Source: Bacteroidales bacterium
Lineage (GTDB): Bacteria; Bacteroidota; Bacteroidia; Bacteroidales; JAADJA01
Assembly (NCBI GenBank): GCA_016783885.1
Contig: JADHVR010000031.1
Coordinates: 1 to 42,475, forward strand
Direction of reading: 5' to 3'
DNA length: 42,475 nucleotides
Shown: one piece after another, positions 1-7,709 of the stretch
Layout of the letters: each line of letters starts with the position of its first letter
Position numbering within the stretch: position 1 is the first letter of the stretch
Position numbers and translations under genes: made by a program
The notes under the pieces: generated by a model
What the model was told of the DNA's origin: nothing
What the model saw: only the letters and a program-made list of their open reading frames with translations
Database searches by the model: none

Positions 1-346
1 GGGCTGCCTCGTATTTTTCTTTTGCCTGTTCATATTCCTTTAACCTGAGATGCTTGTCAGCCTTTAGTATCTCCGAATTATACTGTTCCATTACAGCCAT
101 TTTTTCCCTTAGTCGATCTATCGTTTCCTTCAGCCTTTTCTTAGGATATTGTTCATCGGGTTTTAACCTGCAGGCATATTGATAAGAAGCTTTGGCATTG
201 ATATAATCACCATTGATAAAATATTCGTCTGCCGAAGAAATTGCAGTTTGGTAATTATTGTCAACTTCAGTTTGAGCAAAAATTTGGTTGGAGATCAACA
301 GGATTATACAGGAGAATGTAATTGCGAGTATTCTTTTCAAGACCAT
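1..346 (-). CDS. Secreted TPR-like protein, 3' part beyond window
   Basis: The reading frame is open on the minus strand from an ATG at 346 down to base 1, so only about 115 N-terminal residues are visible and the C terminus lies outside. The protein starts MVLKRILAIT, continues with a hydrophobic stretch and ends its signal peptide near IFAQ, as is usual for exported Bacteroidota proteins. The mature part is charged and helical, with TPR-like pieces (YQTAISSADEYFINGDYINA and later LRLKEYEQAKEKYEAA). This resembles the N-terminal helical part of large periplasmic or outer-membrane associated proteins, but the family cannot be named from this piece. It lies 70 bp downstream of the LolD-like gene on the same strand and may be cotranscribed. 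Confidence 0.7.
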   Translation of the reverse strand, partial: MVLKRILAITFSCIILLISNQIFAQTEVDNNYQTAISSADEYFINGDYINAKASYQYACRLKPDEQYPKKRLKETIDRLREKMAVMEQYNSEILKADKHLRLKEYEQAKEKYEAA

Positions 347-416
347 TTTTAAATAACGTAATGTCGGATTATTAACTATCTCATTAAGTTTCTTTAACGA
401 AGTTACTAATGAATTA

Positions 417-1088
417 TTATTGTGGATTACTAACCTGATTTTGAATAACTCCATCTTTAATAGTCAGTTTTCTGTCAGCCATATTAGCCAGTTCCCGATT
501 ATGCGTAACGATAATAAATGTTTGCCGGAAATTATCGCGTAAACTGAAAAATAAATTATGGAGTTCTATGGCTGATGTGGAGTCAAGGTTACCTGATGGT
601 TCATCAGCGAGAATAACCGATGGCTCGTTGATCAGGGCGCGCGCCACTGCCACCCTTTGCTGTTCTCCTCCCGAAAGCTCCGAAGGTTTATGATCAAGCC
701 TGTCGGTCAGGTTTAAAAACTCTAATAATTCTTTGGCTTTTTTTAATGCCTTATTCCGGGGAACTTTGGCTATAAACGCCGGAATACAAACATTTTCAAG
801 AGCCGTGAACTCAGGAAGCAAGTGATGGAATTGAAAAACAAAACCGATTTGCCCGTTCCTGAATTCAGAAAGTTTCTTTTCATTCAATTTATTTACATTA
901 ATATCATTGATAATTACTTCTCCCTTATCTGCATTATCAATTGTTCCGATAATATGTAACAAAGTGGACTTACCTGCTCCTGAAGCACCGACAATAGATA
1001 CAATTTCAGCTTTCCCTATCTCAATATCAATTCCTTTCAGTACTTTGAGATTCCCGAAAGATTTATAGATGTTTACTGCTTTTATCAT
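417..1088 (-). CDS. lolD: LolD-like ABC transporter ATP-binding protein
   Basis: This 223-residue ATPase has all ABC motifs: Walker [10 protein letters not shown] (about residues 34-42), Q-loop at [10 protein letters not shown] (86-95), signature [10 protein letters not shown] (138-147), Walker B VILADEPS (158-165) and the switch His in VTHNRE (about 196). Length and the Q-loop sequence match the LolD/MacB class that powers lipoprotein release from the inner membrane or related MacB-type export. I chose the ATG at 1088 ([10 protein letters not shown]) over the ATG at 1145, because the 19 extra residues are hydrophobic and atypical and a TAnnTTTG promoter box lies at 1117-1124, inside that extension. 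The partner permease (LolC/E-like) is not adjacent in the window. A MacB-type or FtsE-like role cannot be excluded. Confidence 0.85.
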   Translation of the reverse strand: MIKAVNIYKSFGNLKVLKGIDIEIGKAEIVSIVGASGAGKSTLLHIIGTIDNADKGEVIINDINVNKLNEKKLSEFRNGQIGFVFQFHHLLPEFTALENVCIPAFIAKVPRNKALKKAKELLEFLNLTDRLDHKPSELSGGEQQRVAVARALINEPSVILADEPSGNLDSTSAIELHNLFFSLRDNFRQTFIIVTHNRELANMADRKLTIKDGVIQNQVSNPQ

Positions 1089-1116
1089 AAGAAAAATTAA
1101 TGATGTGCAAAGAAAA

Positions 1117-1124
1117 CAAAAATA
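1117..1124 (-). promoter_or_regulatory. Putative -7 box of lolD-like gene
   Basis: On the minus strand the bases read TATTTTTG, a perfect match to the Bacteroidota -7 element TAnnTTTG. Transcription would begin near 1110, leaving about 22 nt before the ATG at 1088. No well spaced TTTG -33 element is seen. Confidence 0.35.
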
Positions 1125-1312
1125 AAGATAATATATTAAGAACATACCTTCGCAACTTGATTTAAAAAAAATATTTGTGCTCGTGTGCTTTTGTGTTAGT
1201 GTTTTAAAATTAAACTTCGAAATTCCGATACATTCAAAAACTTATTATTTGTATTTTTGAAAATCATTAATTATACCTTTTTTTCTACGGGTTTAAACAA
1301 CTACGGTTTGAA

Positions 1313-2476
1313 ATGGCAAATATTTTAATTATTGACGACGAGCGAAGTATTCGAAATACACTCAGGGATATTCTTGAGTATGAAAAATTCAAAGTTGATG
1401 AGGCAGAAAACGGGATGGATGCTATTGAATTGATCAAAAACAAAACATACGATGTAATACTGTGTGATATCAAAATGCCTGAAATGGATGGAATAGAAGT
1501 TCTGGACAAAGCGCTTTTATTGACTGACTCGCCTATTATTATGATATCAGGACACGGAACCATTGAAACTGCCGTGGAAGCTATTAAGAAAGGCGCTTAT
1601 GATTATATAGCCAAACCGCTTGATTTAAACCGTTTGTTAATTACTATACGTAATGCATTAGATAAATCAACCTTAATTACGGAAACTAAAAAACTTAAAC
1701 AGCAGGTGAGTCAAACCTGGGAAATGGTTGGGGAATCGGAGGCTCTGACGAAAATTAAAGACATTATAGAACGTGTAGCGCCAACTGATGCACGTGTATT
1801 AATTACCGGAGAAAACGGAACAGGTAAAGAGCTTGTGGCGCGATGGCTCCATGAGAAAAGCAACCGTGCACACGCCCCGTTTATTGAGGTGAATTGTGCT
1901 GCAATCCCATCAGAGTTGATCGAAAGCCAGCTTTTCGGACATGAAAAAGGTTCATTTACATCTGCCATTAAACAGAGGAAAGGAGATTTTGAACAGGCAA
2001 ATGGAGGAATTATTTTCCTGGATGAGATTGGAGATATGAGTCTGTCAGCACAGGCAAAAGTGTTACGGGCTTTACAGGAAAACAAGATCACACGCGTTGG
2101 CGGTGAAAAGGATATTCCGGTTGATGTCAGGGTTATTACTGCAACTAATAAAAACCTGAAAGACCAGATACAGAAAGAAAAATTCAGGGAAGATTTGTAT
2201 CACAGACTAAGCGTAATCCTGATCCATGTGCCGGCTTTGAGAGAAAGAAAGGAGGATATTCAGTTACTCGCAAATCATTTTATGCAGCAGATATGTGAAA
2301 ATAACGGGAAACCTTTAATGGAAATCGAAGAAGGCGCTGTTACCGAGCTTCAAAAAATGCCATGGACCGGTAATATCAGGGAACTGAGAAATGTAATTGA
2401 AAGGCTTGCCATACTTTGCGACAATAAAGTTACTGATGAGGATATTAAGCGATTTGCACAGCCGTTGATAAGTTAA
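1313..2476 (+). CDS. Sigma-54 type response regulator lacking a DNA-binding domain
   Basis: The 387 residues hold an N-terminal receiver (1-120, phosphoacceptor D52 in CDIKMPEMDG, conserved Lys in IAKPLD) and a sigma-54 AAA+ domain (about 138-375). Walker A is GENGTGKE (166-173) and Walker B IIFLDEIG (233-240). The sigma-54 contact loop, normally GAFTGA, reads GSFTSA (213-218). This keeps the Phe and Thr but changes two small residues. The protein ends just after the AAA+ lid (DEDIKRFAQPLIS), so the Fis-type helix-turn-helix of NtrC proteins is absent. It may activate sigma-54 RNA polymerase from solution or act through partners. No cognate kinase adjoins it. Its stop codon overlaps that of the converging cyclase gene. 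Confidence 0.9.
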   Translation: MANILIIDDERSIRNTLRDILEYEKFKVDEAENGMDAIELIKNKTYDVILCDIKMPEMDGIEVLDKALLLTDSPIIMISGHGTIETAVEAIKKGAYDYIAKPLDLNRLLITIRNALDKSTLITETKKLKQQVSQTWEMVGESEALTKIKDIIERVAPTDARVLITGENGTGKELVARWLHEKSNRAHAPFIEVNCAAIPSELIESQLFGHEKGSFTSAIKQRKGDFEQANGGIIFLDEIGDMSLSAQAKVLRALQENKITRVGGEKDIPVDVRVITATNKNLKDQIQKEKFREDLYHRLSVILIHVPALRERKEDIQLLANHFMQQICENNGKPLMEIEEGAVTELQKMPWTGNIRELRNVIERLAILCDNKVTDEDIKRFAQPLIS

Positions 2477-4407
2477 GTTTTAACGAAATACATTTTCATT
2501 TTTCCTTTGCCTTTTACAATAAGAGGATCTCTTTCGTTAAATTGAAATTTGTTTTTAACAATATTGTAAGTTGATTCCGAAACATTAATTTGCATTGCCT
2601 CAGATTTACCTTCCATTCTTGACGCTGTATTTACCGTATCTCCAAAGATGTCGAAAATATATTTTCTAACTCCGACAACACCTCCGACAACTTCCCCTGA
2701 ATGAATACCCATTCTAATATCTAACTTGATATTCGAGGTAACATTACGTTTTGCCATATATTTTTTAATTTCGATTGCCGAGACTATGATATTCTCAGCA
2801 TGTTTTGGATTTTTTTCAGGCATACCACAAACTGCAAGATAGGCATCGCCTATAGTCTTGATCCTTTCACAATGATTTTTTATCATTATATCGTCAAATG
2901 CAGTAAATATTTCATTCAGCTCTTTTATTACTATTTTTGGTTCATGGGTAGAAAAAATATTAGTAAAATTAACAATGTCGGAAAAAAATACAGTAACATT
3001 TTCAAAGATTTCCGGCTCGGTTTTTCCGGTTTCCTTTAAATCCCCAGCTACTTTTGAAGGCAGAATATTCAGCAGGAGTTTGTCTGATTTTGCTTTTTCG
3101 GTGGCTATTATTCTGTTACTTTGTTTTTTCCGATGAAGATTTCTGAGGATGACGATGACTAAAATAAAAATCAGTGCAAAACCCACGATAAAGGAATTGC
3201 GCAATATTTTTTGTTTTTTTATAGCAAGTTTCTGAATTTGTTCATTCTTTTTTAACAATTCAATTTCTTTCTCCTTTTTCTCTGTTTCATATTTTGTCTG
3301 AAGTTCGGCTATCTGTTTACTTGTTTCGTCATTAAAAATACTATCGTGTGTATTAAAATAAAGTATATAGTATTCTAATGATTTTTGATAATTGTTTTGT
3401 GAAGCGTATAAGTCTGACAATGATTCATAACAAATTAATATCAAATCCCTCGCTTTTATTTTTTTTGAAATTTTTAGTGCTTTATTAAAATATTCGAGAG
3501 ATAGTTCAAATTTATCCTGGTTCATGTATATACCTCCAATATTTCGGCAATTGTTTGCCATTGACCATTTATCACCAATTTCAAGGTTCAGTTTATATGA
3601 ATTCAGGTAAAACTCCAAAGCTTTGTTGTAATTCTCAAGGTTTGAATAAACTGTTCCAATATTATTTAAACAAGATGCCATTGATTCTTTGTCATTAAGG
3701 CTTTTACTGATATCGTATGCTTTGTTATAATATTCCAGCGCTTTATCATACTCTTCAAAGTCAAAATATACTGATCCGATATTATTATATGAATTTTGAA
3801 TAATACTGCCTTTTTCTGCCGCTTCGTATATTTCAAAAGCATCAAAATAGAATTCCAGGGCTTTATCATATTTTTTTAATTGATGATAAATTTTTCCTAT
3901 ATTATTAAAAGATCCGGCAATGCCATCTTTATTTCCGGTTTCTTGCTCAATTTTAAGGGATTTAAAATGATATTCCAATGCCTGGTCTAATCTTCCGAGG
4001 TAGTCATAAGCAAGACCTATGTTGTTGGATGTTTTTGCAATTCCGATAATATAATTTATTTCCTCACTTATCTTAAGGGATCTTTTAAAATAATCGAGGG
4101 CTTTATCAAAGTTTCCCCGATAGTAATAAATCGTACCGATAAGATGCAGCGATTTAGCTTCTTCTTTTTTATTATTTACTTTTTGTGCTAAATCAAGTGC
4201 TTCCTCTGAATATTTCAAAGCTTCTTCATAAGAAACAGTGCTTAACAATTTGGAAAGCTCATTTAAAATTTCAATTTTGCTAAGTTCATCTGCTTCATTA
4301 AGCCGGTTTTTTAGACTGTCAATTACCGTCTGGTCTGGTACAATTGAAGAGTTTAATGAAAAAAAGATTAAAAAAATGCTGCCGGTAAATATTAAATTGA
4401 ATGACAT
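2473..4407 (-). CDS. TPR-repeat membrane adenylate cyclase (class III)
   Basis: This 644-residue protein has an N-terminal signal or anchor (4-20) and about seven TPR units at 40-residue spacing (roughly 83-356, recurring NNIG..Y pattern). A charged coiled coil (365-400), one transmembrane helix (404-422) and a C-terminal class III cyclase homology domain (about 465-644) follow. Metal-binding Asp residues are D477 (FFSDIVNFT) and D521 (GDAYLAV). The purine-specifying pair is K517 and D586 (FDIFGDTVN), the Lys/Asp combination typical of adenylate rather than guanylate cyclases. The transition-state Asn/Arg are N593 and R597 (NTASRM). All catalytic residues are present, so cAMP synthesis is likely, controlled by a TPR module that is probably periplasmic. 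It is last in the run of minus-strand genes starting at 7546. Confidence 0.92.
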   Translation of the reverse strand: MSFNLIFTGSIFLIFFSLNSSIVPDQTVIDSLKNRLNEADELSKIEILNELSKLLSTVSYEEALKYSEEALDLAQKVNNKKEEAKSLHLIGTIYYYRGNFDKALDYFKRSLKISEEINYIIGIAKTSNNIGLAYDYLGRLDQALEYHFKSLKIEQETGNKDGIAGSFNNIGKIYHQLKKYDKALEFYFDAFEIYEAAEKGSIIQNSYNNIGSVYFDFEEYDKALEYYNKAYDISKSLNDKESMASCLNNIGTVYSNLENYNKALEFYLNSYKLNLEIGDKWSMANNCRNIGGIYMNQDKFELSLEYFNKALKISKKIKARDLILICYESLSDLYASQNNYQKSLEYYILYFNTHDSIFNDETSKQIAELQTKYETEKKEKEIELLKKNEQIQKLAIKKQKILRNSFIVGFALIFILVIVILRNLHRKKQSNRIIATEKAKSDKLLLNILPSKVAGDLKETGKTEPEIFENVTVFFSDIVNFTNIFSTHEPKIVIKELNEIFTAFDDIMIKNHCERIKTIGDAYLAVCGMPEKNPKHAENIIVSAIEIKKYMAKRNVTSNIKLDIRMGIHSGEVVGGVVGVRKYIFDIFGDTVNTASRMEGKSEAMQINVSESTYNIVKNKFQFNERDPLIVKGKGKMKMYFVKT

Positions 4408-4450
4408 AACTGAGATATTAGAAATAAGTGAAAAAATATCTAATCAGTAA

Positions 4451-4960
4451 TTATTCAGATAGAAATTTATTGTAAATTTCGAAATTTTCTTTATCAAAGC
4501 AAACAAAAATAACCTTTTCAATAATTGTATTTTTTTCGATAAAAGATTTTACTTTGCCTATTGCTATTTGGGCTGCTAAATCTTTAGGGAACCGGTAAAC
4601 ACCTGTGCTTATATTTGGGAAGGCTATGGTTCTGCAATTATTTTCAACGGCAAGTTGCAGGCTGTTTTTGTAACATCCGGCTAACAATTCCTTTTCATTA
4701 TATTTTCCGCCATTCCAAACAGGGCCAACTGTATGGATTACATACTTTGCCGGAAGATTATATCCTTTTGTAATTTTTGCATCGCCTGTCGGGCATCCGT
4801 TCAATGTACGGCATTCTTTAAGTAATTGGTGCCCGGCTGCTCTGTGAATGGCGCCGTCAACGCCGCCTCCGCCAAGTAAACCGGTATTTGCAGCATTAAC
4901 AATGGCATCAACTTTAAGCTGGGTGATATCACCCTGAATTAAATTAATTTGAGGATTCAT
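4451..4960 (-). CDS. Macrodomain protein, O-acetyl-ADP-ribose deacetylase type
   Basis: A single macrodomain of 169 residues. Visible are the ADP-ribose binding segments QGDITQ (9-14), the catalytic loop [18 protein letters not shown] (22-39), [12 protein letters not shown], and the phosphate loop [10 protein letters not shown]. These match the YmdB/MacroD-like subgroup that removes O-acetyl groups from O-acetyl-ADP-ribose and can hydrolyse mono-ADP-ribose from proteins. It should be cytosolic, as no signal sequence is seen. It starts 3 bp after the stop of the NfeD-like gene and is 43 bp upstream of the cyclase gene, so it is very probably cotranscribed with both. Confidence 0.95.
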   Translation of the reverse strand: MNPQINLIQGDITQLKVDAIVNAANTGLLGGGGVDGAIHRAAGHQLLKECRTLNGCPTGDAKITKGYNLPAKYVIHTVGPVWNGGKYNEKELLAGCYKNSLQLAVENNCRTIAFPNISTGVYRFPKDLAAQIAIGKVKSFIEKNTIIEKVIFVCFDKENFEIYNKFLSE

Positions 4961-4963
4961 TAT

Positions 4964-6340
4964 TTATTTTTTCTGATATGATTTTTTTACAAAGAGTTGT
5001 GATGTTTGATATCCGGTTACTTCAACAGGCTCACCCTTTTCAATAAATCCTGCTTCTGCAGTTGCATCAAATATTTCATTTTCTATTTTAACTTTTCCTG
5101 CAGGTCGTAATACTGTTTTAGCTGTTCCTTTTTTACCTACCATGTTTTTATATTCATTGTCAGAAGATGTAAAGCCTTCATTAACCTGTTGTGTCGAATC
5201 TAAAGCCAGGTGACCGAATATGGTTGTAGTAAATACTTTTCTGCTAAAATAAAATGAAAGTAAAATAGACAGGAACATTGCTATAACCACAATAAAAAAC
5301 GACATAAGAATACCTGTAATTTCAATTCCTGAAAAATCGAATCCTAAATTACCGGTCATGCTAAGGGTTAATCCTGCAACAATGAAGATAATTCCTAAAA
5401 TGCCGGGCACTCCGAACCCGGGTACTACAAATATCTCAACAGCAATCAGGATGACACCGATAATAAAAATAACAATTTCCCAGTGCTCGGCTAATCCCTC
5501 AAGATACAGAGGAGCAAAATACAAGAGAGCGGCTACTACTGAGGCTGCGATAGGAAAACCTATTCCGGGTGTTTGCAGTTCAAAATAGATTCCTCCTATA
5601 ATTATCATTATCAGAATTCCGCTCACAAACGGATTAATGAGAAATCCGATTATTTTATCTGTAGCTGTCAGTTTTTGTTCCTCAATTTCATATTCTTCAA
5701 TATTTGCCAGTTCTAAAACCTCCGGTATAGACTCTGCAATTCCTTCACAAAATTTGTATTTTAATGCTTCCGAAGCAGTAAATGTGAGGACATGTCCTGT
5801 ATCGCTAATCCCTTCAATATAAATTCTCGGGTCAACCATTGCCTGGGCAATATCCGGGTCTCTTCCTTTAGCTTCTGCTGTTGAACGCATCATTGACCGC
5901 ATGTATGACTGGTATTTATCCGGTAAAGGTTTTCCCGATTGATCCACAACCGTTGCTGCGCCAATATTAGCTCCCGGATGCATGTAAATGCTGTCGCAGG
6001 CAATTGAGATAAGAGCGCCGGCAGAAGCCGCATTATTGTCAATAAAAACAAATACAGGAATATCTGATTTCAGAATTATTGTCCTTATTGAATCGGCAGC
6101 ATCAAGCATACCCCCGTAAGTGTTCATGTGGATAAGGATAAGATCAGCTTTTGATTCTTTTGCCTGTTCAAATGCTTTTTGTGTTTTTCGCCAAACAGGA
6201 GGAGCTATTTGTTCCTTAATATCAAACTTATATACTTTAAAGATTTTATCTGTAATGCTGTCTTGCGCCCATATAGGTTCAAATAAAATAATAAAAAATA
6301 TTAACCATACAACTTGTTTAAATAGATTTCTTTTCATCAT
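4964..6340 (-). CDS. NfeD/1510-N family membrane serine protease
   Basis: This 458-residue protein has a signal peptide ending near IWAQ. A ClpP-like protease domain (about 30-215) follows, with the nucleophile S106 in NNAASAGALI and the partner K158 in AEAKGRDP, the Ser/Lys dyad known from archaeal 1510-N. Next come five or so membrane helices (about 230-370, rich in Gly/Ile/Phe) and a C-terminal soluble OB-fold NfeD domain (about 390-458). The full-length architecture matches the long NfeD class, which works with stomatin/SPFH proteins in membrane quality control. No SPFH gene is adjacent here. The gene lies 16 bp after DUF2061 and directly before the macrodomain gene. Confidence 0.92.
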   Translation of the reverse strand: MMKRNLFKQVVWLIFFIILFEPIWAQDSITDKIFKVYKFDIKEQIAPPVWRKTQKAFEQAKESKADLILIHMNTYGGMLDAADSIRTIILKSDIPVFVFIDNNAASAGALISIACDSIYMHPGANIGAATVVDQSGKPLPDKYQSYMRSMMRSTAEAKGRDPDIAQAMVDPRIYIEGISDTGHVLTFTASEALKYKFCEGIAESIPEVLELANIEEYEIEEQKLTATDKIIGFLINPFVSGILIMIIIGGIYFELQTPGIGFPIAASVVAALLYFAPLYLEGLAEHWEIVIFIIGVILIAVEIFVVPGFGVPGILGIIFIVAGLTLSMTGNLGFDFSGIEITGILMSFFIVVIAMFLSILLSFYFSRKVFTTTIFGHLALDSTQQVNEGFTSSDNEYKNMVGKKGTAKTVLRPAGKVKIENEIFDATAEAGFIEKGEPVEVTGYQTSQLFVKKSYQKK

Positions 6341-6356
6341 AGTTTTATTTATTTTC

Positions 6357-6704
6357 TTATTGCTTATGCATTTCGCGATATAATTTTTTCCATGCTCTTC
6401 CCTTCCAGTATCTCCTTTTCATATATTTCCCCCACTTAATATTTGTCCACAATCGTTCGTGTAGATAATAAATCAATATTTTTACTACAAACTCCAGTAT
6501 TGTAACGAAAGTAGCACCTTCCAATACTTCAGGCAGATTTTTTTCAGTAAATCTTTTAAATATAACAAATGCAACAAGAAAAGTTGCTCCTGATGCAAGA
6601 ATCCGCCAGGTTATTGCTTTTGTCAAACTTCTTCCCGGTGTATCTTTTGCTATTGTTATTTCCTTGTTATGATTATTGTTTTGATGCTTTTGATTGGAAT
6701 TCAT
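6357..6704 (-). CDS. DUF2061 small membrane protein
   Basis: The 115-residue protein has a polar, Asn/His-rich N terminus, then SLTKAITWRILASGATFLVA, a second hydrophobic segment (about 64-80) and the motif YYLHERLWTNIKWGK. The KAITWR start and the YYLHER(L/V)W end are the hallmarks of DUF2061, often encoded beside sulfate-assimilation or membrane genes. Its function is unknown. The C terminus is strongly basic (KRRYWKGRAWKKLYR), suggesting the tail faces the cytoplasm. It sits between the inositol monophosphatase gene (53 bp upstream) and the NfeD gene in one transcription direction. Confidence 0.85.
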   Translation of the reverse strand: MNSNQKHQNNNHNKEITIAKDTPGRSLTKAITWRILASGATFLVAFVIFKRFTEKNLPEVLEGATFVTILEFVVKILIYYLHERLWTNIKWGKYMKRRYWKGRAWKKLYREMHKQ

Positions 6705-6757
6705 ATAATAGGTTTTGATAAATCAAAATATAATATTAATAAAAGATATAAATTATT

Positions 6758-7546
6758 TTAAAAATTGTTTTTAATTATTTTTAAAAACTCATCATAAATA
6801 AGAGGATTTGCTGCAATTATCTCTTTCCCGAAAATATAGTCAGCTTGTCCGGAAAAATCGCTCAACACACCGCCGGCTTGCCGAACGATAATTGAACCTG
6901 CTGCAACATCCCATGAATTCAACCCATATTCATAAAATCCATCATATCGCCCACAGGCAACATAAGCCAGATCGACAGCAGCAGAGCCAAGCCTGCGAAT
7001 GCCATGAGTATTTTTCATAATGTATTTAAAAACTTCGATATATTCTTTTAATTTGCTATAATCGTAATAAGGAAAGCCGGTTGCCAACAAACTGTCGTTC
7101 AGCTTTCCGGTTTGAGAAACCTTTATTTCCTGCCCGTTAAGGTATGAATTACCTCCTTCCCATGCATAATAGCATTCGTTAAGATTAACTTCGTAAACAA
7201 CTCCGGAAATAATTTCATTCCCTTTCATTAATGCGATACTGATGGAATACAGAGGAACTCCATGAATGAAGTTAGTGGTTCCGTCAAGCGGGTCAATGAT
7301 CCAGTTATACAATTCTCCTTTTTTGTATTCGGGATTTTCTTCAGCGATAAATCCCGCTTCAGGCAAAATTTTACTGAGTTCCGATACAAGTCTCTCTTCA
7401 GAAGTTTTATCAACATAAGTAACAAAATTGTTAACACCTTTGTTTATAATATCAGTGCCTTTTAAATTTTTTATCTCATTTTTTAAAAAGCTCCCTATTG
7501 TTCTGCTTAGGTTAGCAACTTGTTTTGTGAGCAATTCCAAATTCAT
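6758..7546 (-). CDS. Inositol monophosphatase family phosphatase
   Basis: A 262-residue Mg-dependent sugar phosphatase. The metal and phosphate motif DPLDGTTNFIHGVP, the upstream acid motif EENPE and the C-terminal WDVAAGSIIVRQAGG are intact, so activity is expected. The substrate may be myo-inositol-1-phosphate, but members also act on NADP, fructose-1,6-bisphosphate or PAP, and SuhB members have RNA-related roles. The motifs do not separate these. I chose the ATG at 7546 (MNLELLTKQV). The ATG at 7576 would add ten hydrophobic residues and falls beyond the likely transcription start set by the promoter at 7566-7598. It is the first gene of the IMPase-DUF2061-NfeD-macrodomain-cyclase run. Confidence 0.92.
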   Translation of the reverse strand: MNLELLTKQVANLSRTIGSFLKNEIKNLKGTDIINKGVNNFVTYVDKTSEERLVSELSKILPEAGFIAEENPEYKKGELYNWIIDPLDGTTNFIHGVPLYSISIALMKGNEIISGVVYEVNLNECYYAWEGGNSYLNGQEIKVSQTGKLNDSLLATGFPYYDYSKLKEYIEVFKYIMKNTHGIRRLGSAAVDLAYVACGRYDGFYEYGLNSWDVAAGSIIVRQAGGVLSDFSGQADYIFGKEIIAANPLIYDEFLKIIKNNF

Positions 7547-7565
7547 AGCCTTAAAAATTACTTTC

Positions 7566-7598
7566 CAAAAATACATATTTTAGGGTTAAATAAACCAA
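7566..7598 (-). promoter_or_regulatory. Promoter of the IMPase-to-cyclase operon
   Basis: Minus strand: CTTG (7598-7595), a 21-nt spacer, then TATTTTTG (7573-7566), which fits the Bacteroidota TTTG / TAnnTTTG pair with one mismatch in the -33 box. The start site would be near 7560, about 14 nt before the ATG at 7546. Confidence 0.5.
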
Positions 7599-7612
7599 GT
7601 CTATAATATTAA

Positions 7613-7645
7613 TTTGGCTTAACCAAGTTTATTTATTTATATTTG
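7613..7645 (+). promoter_or_regulatory. Promoter of the tandem histidine kinase operon
   Basis: TTTG (7613-7616), a 21-nt spacer and TATATTTG (7638-7645) match the Bacteroidota consensus perfectly. The start site would be near 7652. A short inverted repeat, GCTTG (7645-7649) with CAAGC (7657-7661), sits at the predicted start of the leader and may be an operator or 5' hairpin. Confidence 0.55.
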
Positions 7646-7709
7646 CTTGTTAAAAGCAAGCTCAAAAATTGAAATAAAAATTTAGTTTTTGTATATAAAA
7701 GAAAAAAGA

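Noticed and set aside
7547-7576. Ten-residue N-terminal extension of the IMPase
   Set aside because: It overlaps the -7 box of the probable promoter and does not resemble the family start.
7689-7709. Upstream start for the first hybrid kinase
   Set aside because: The codon at 7689 is TTG; the ATG at 7710 gives a normal protein.
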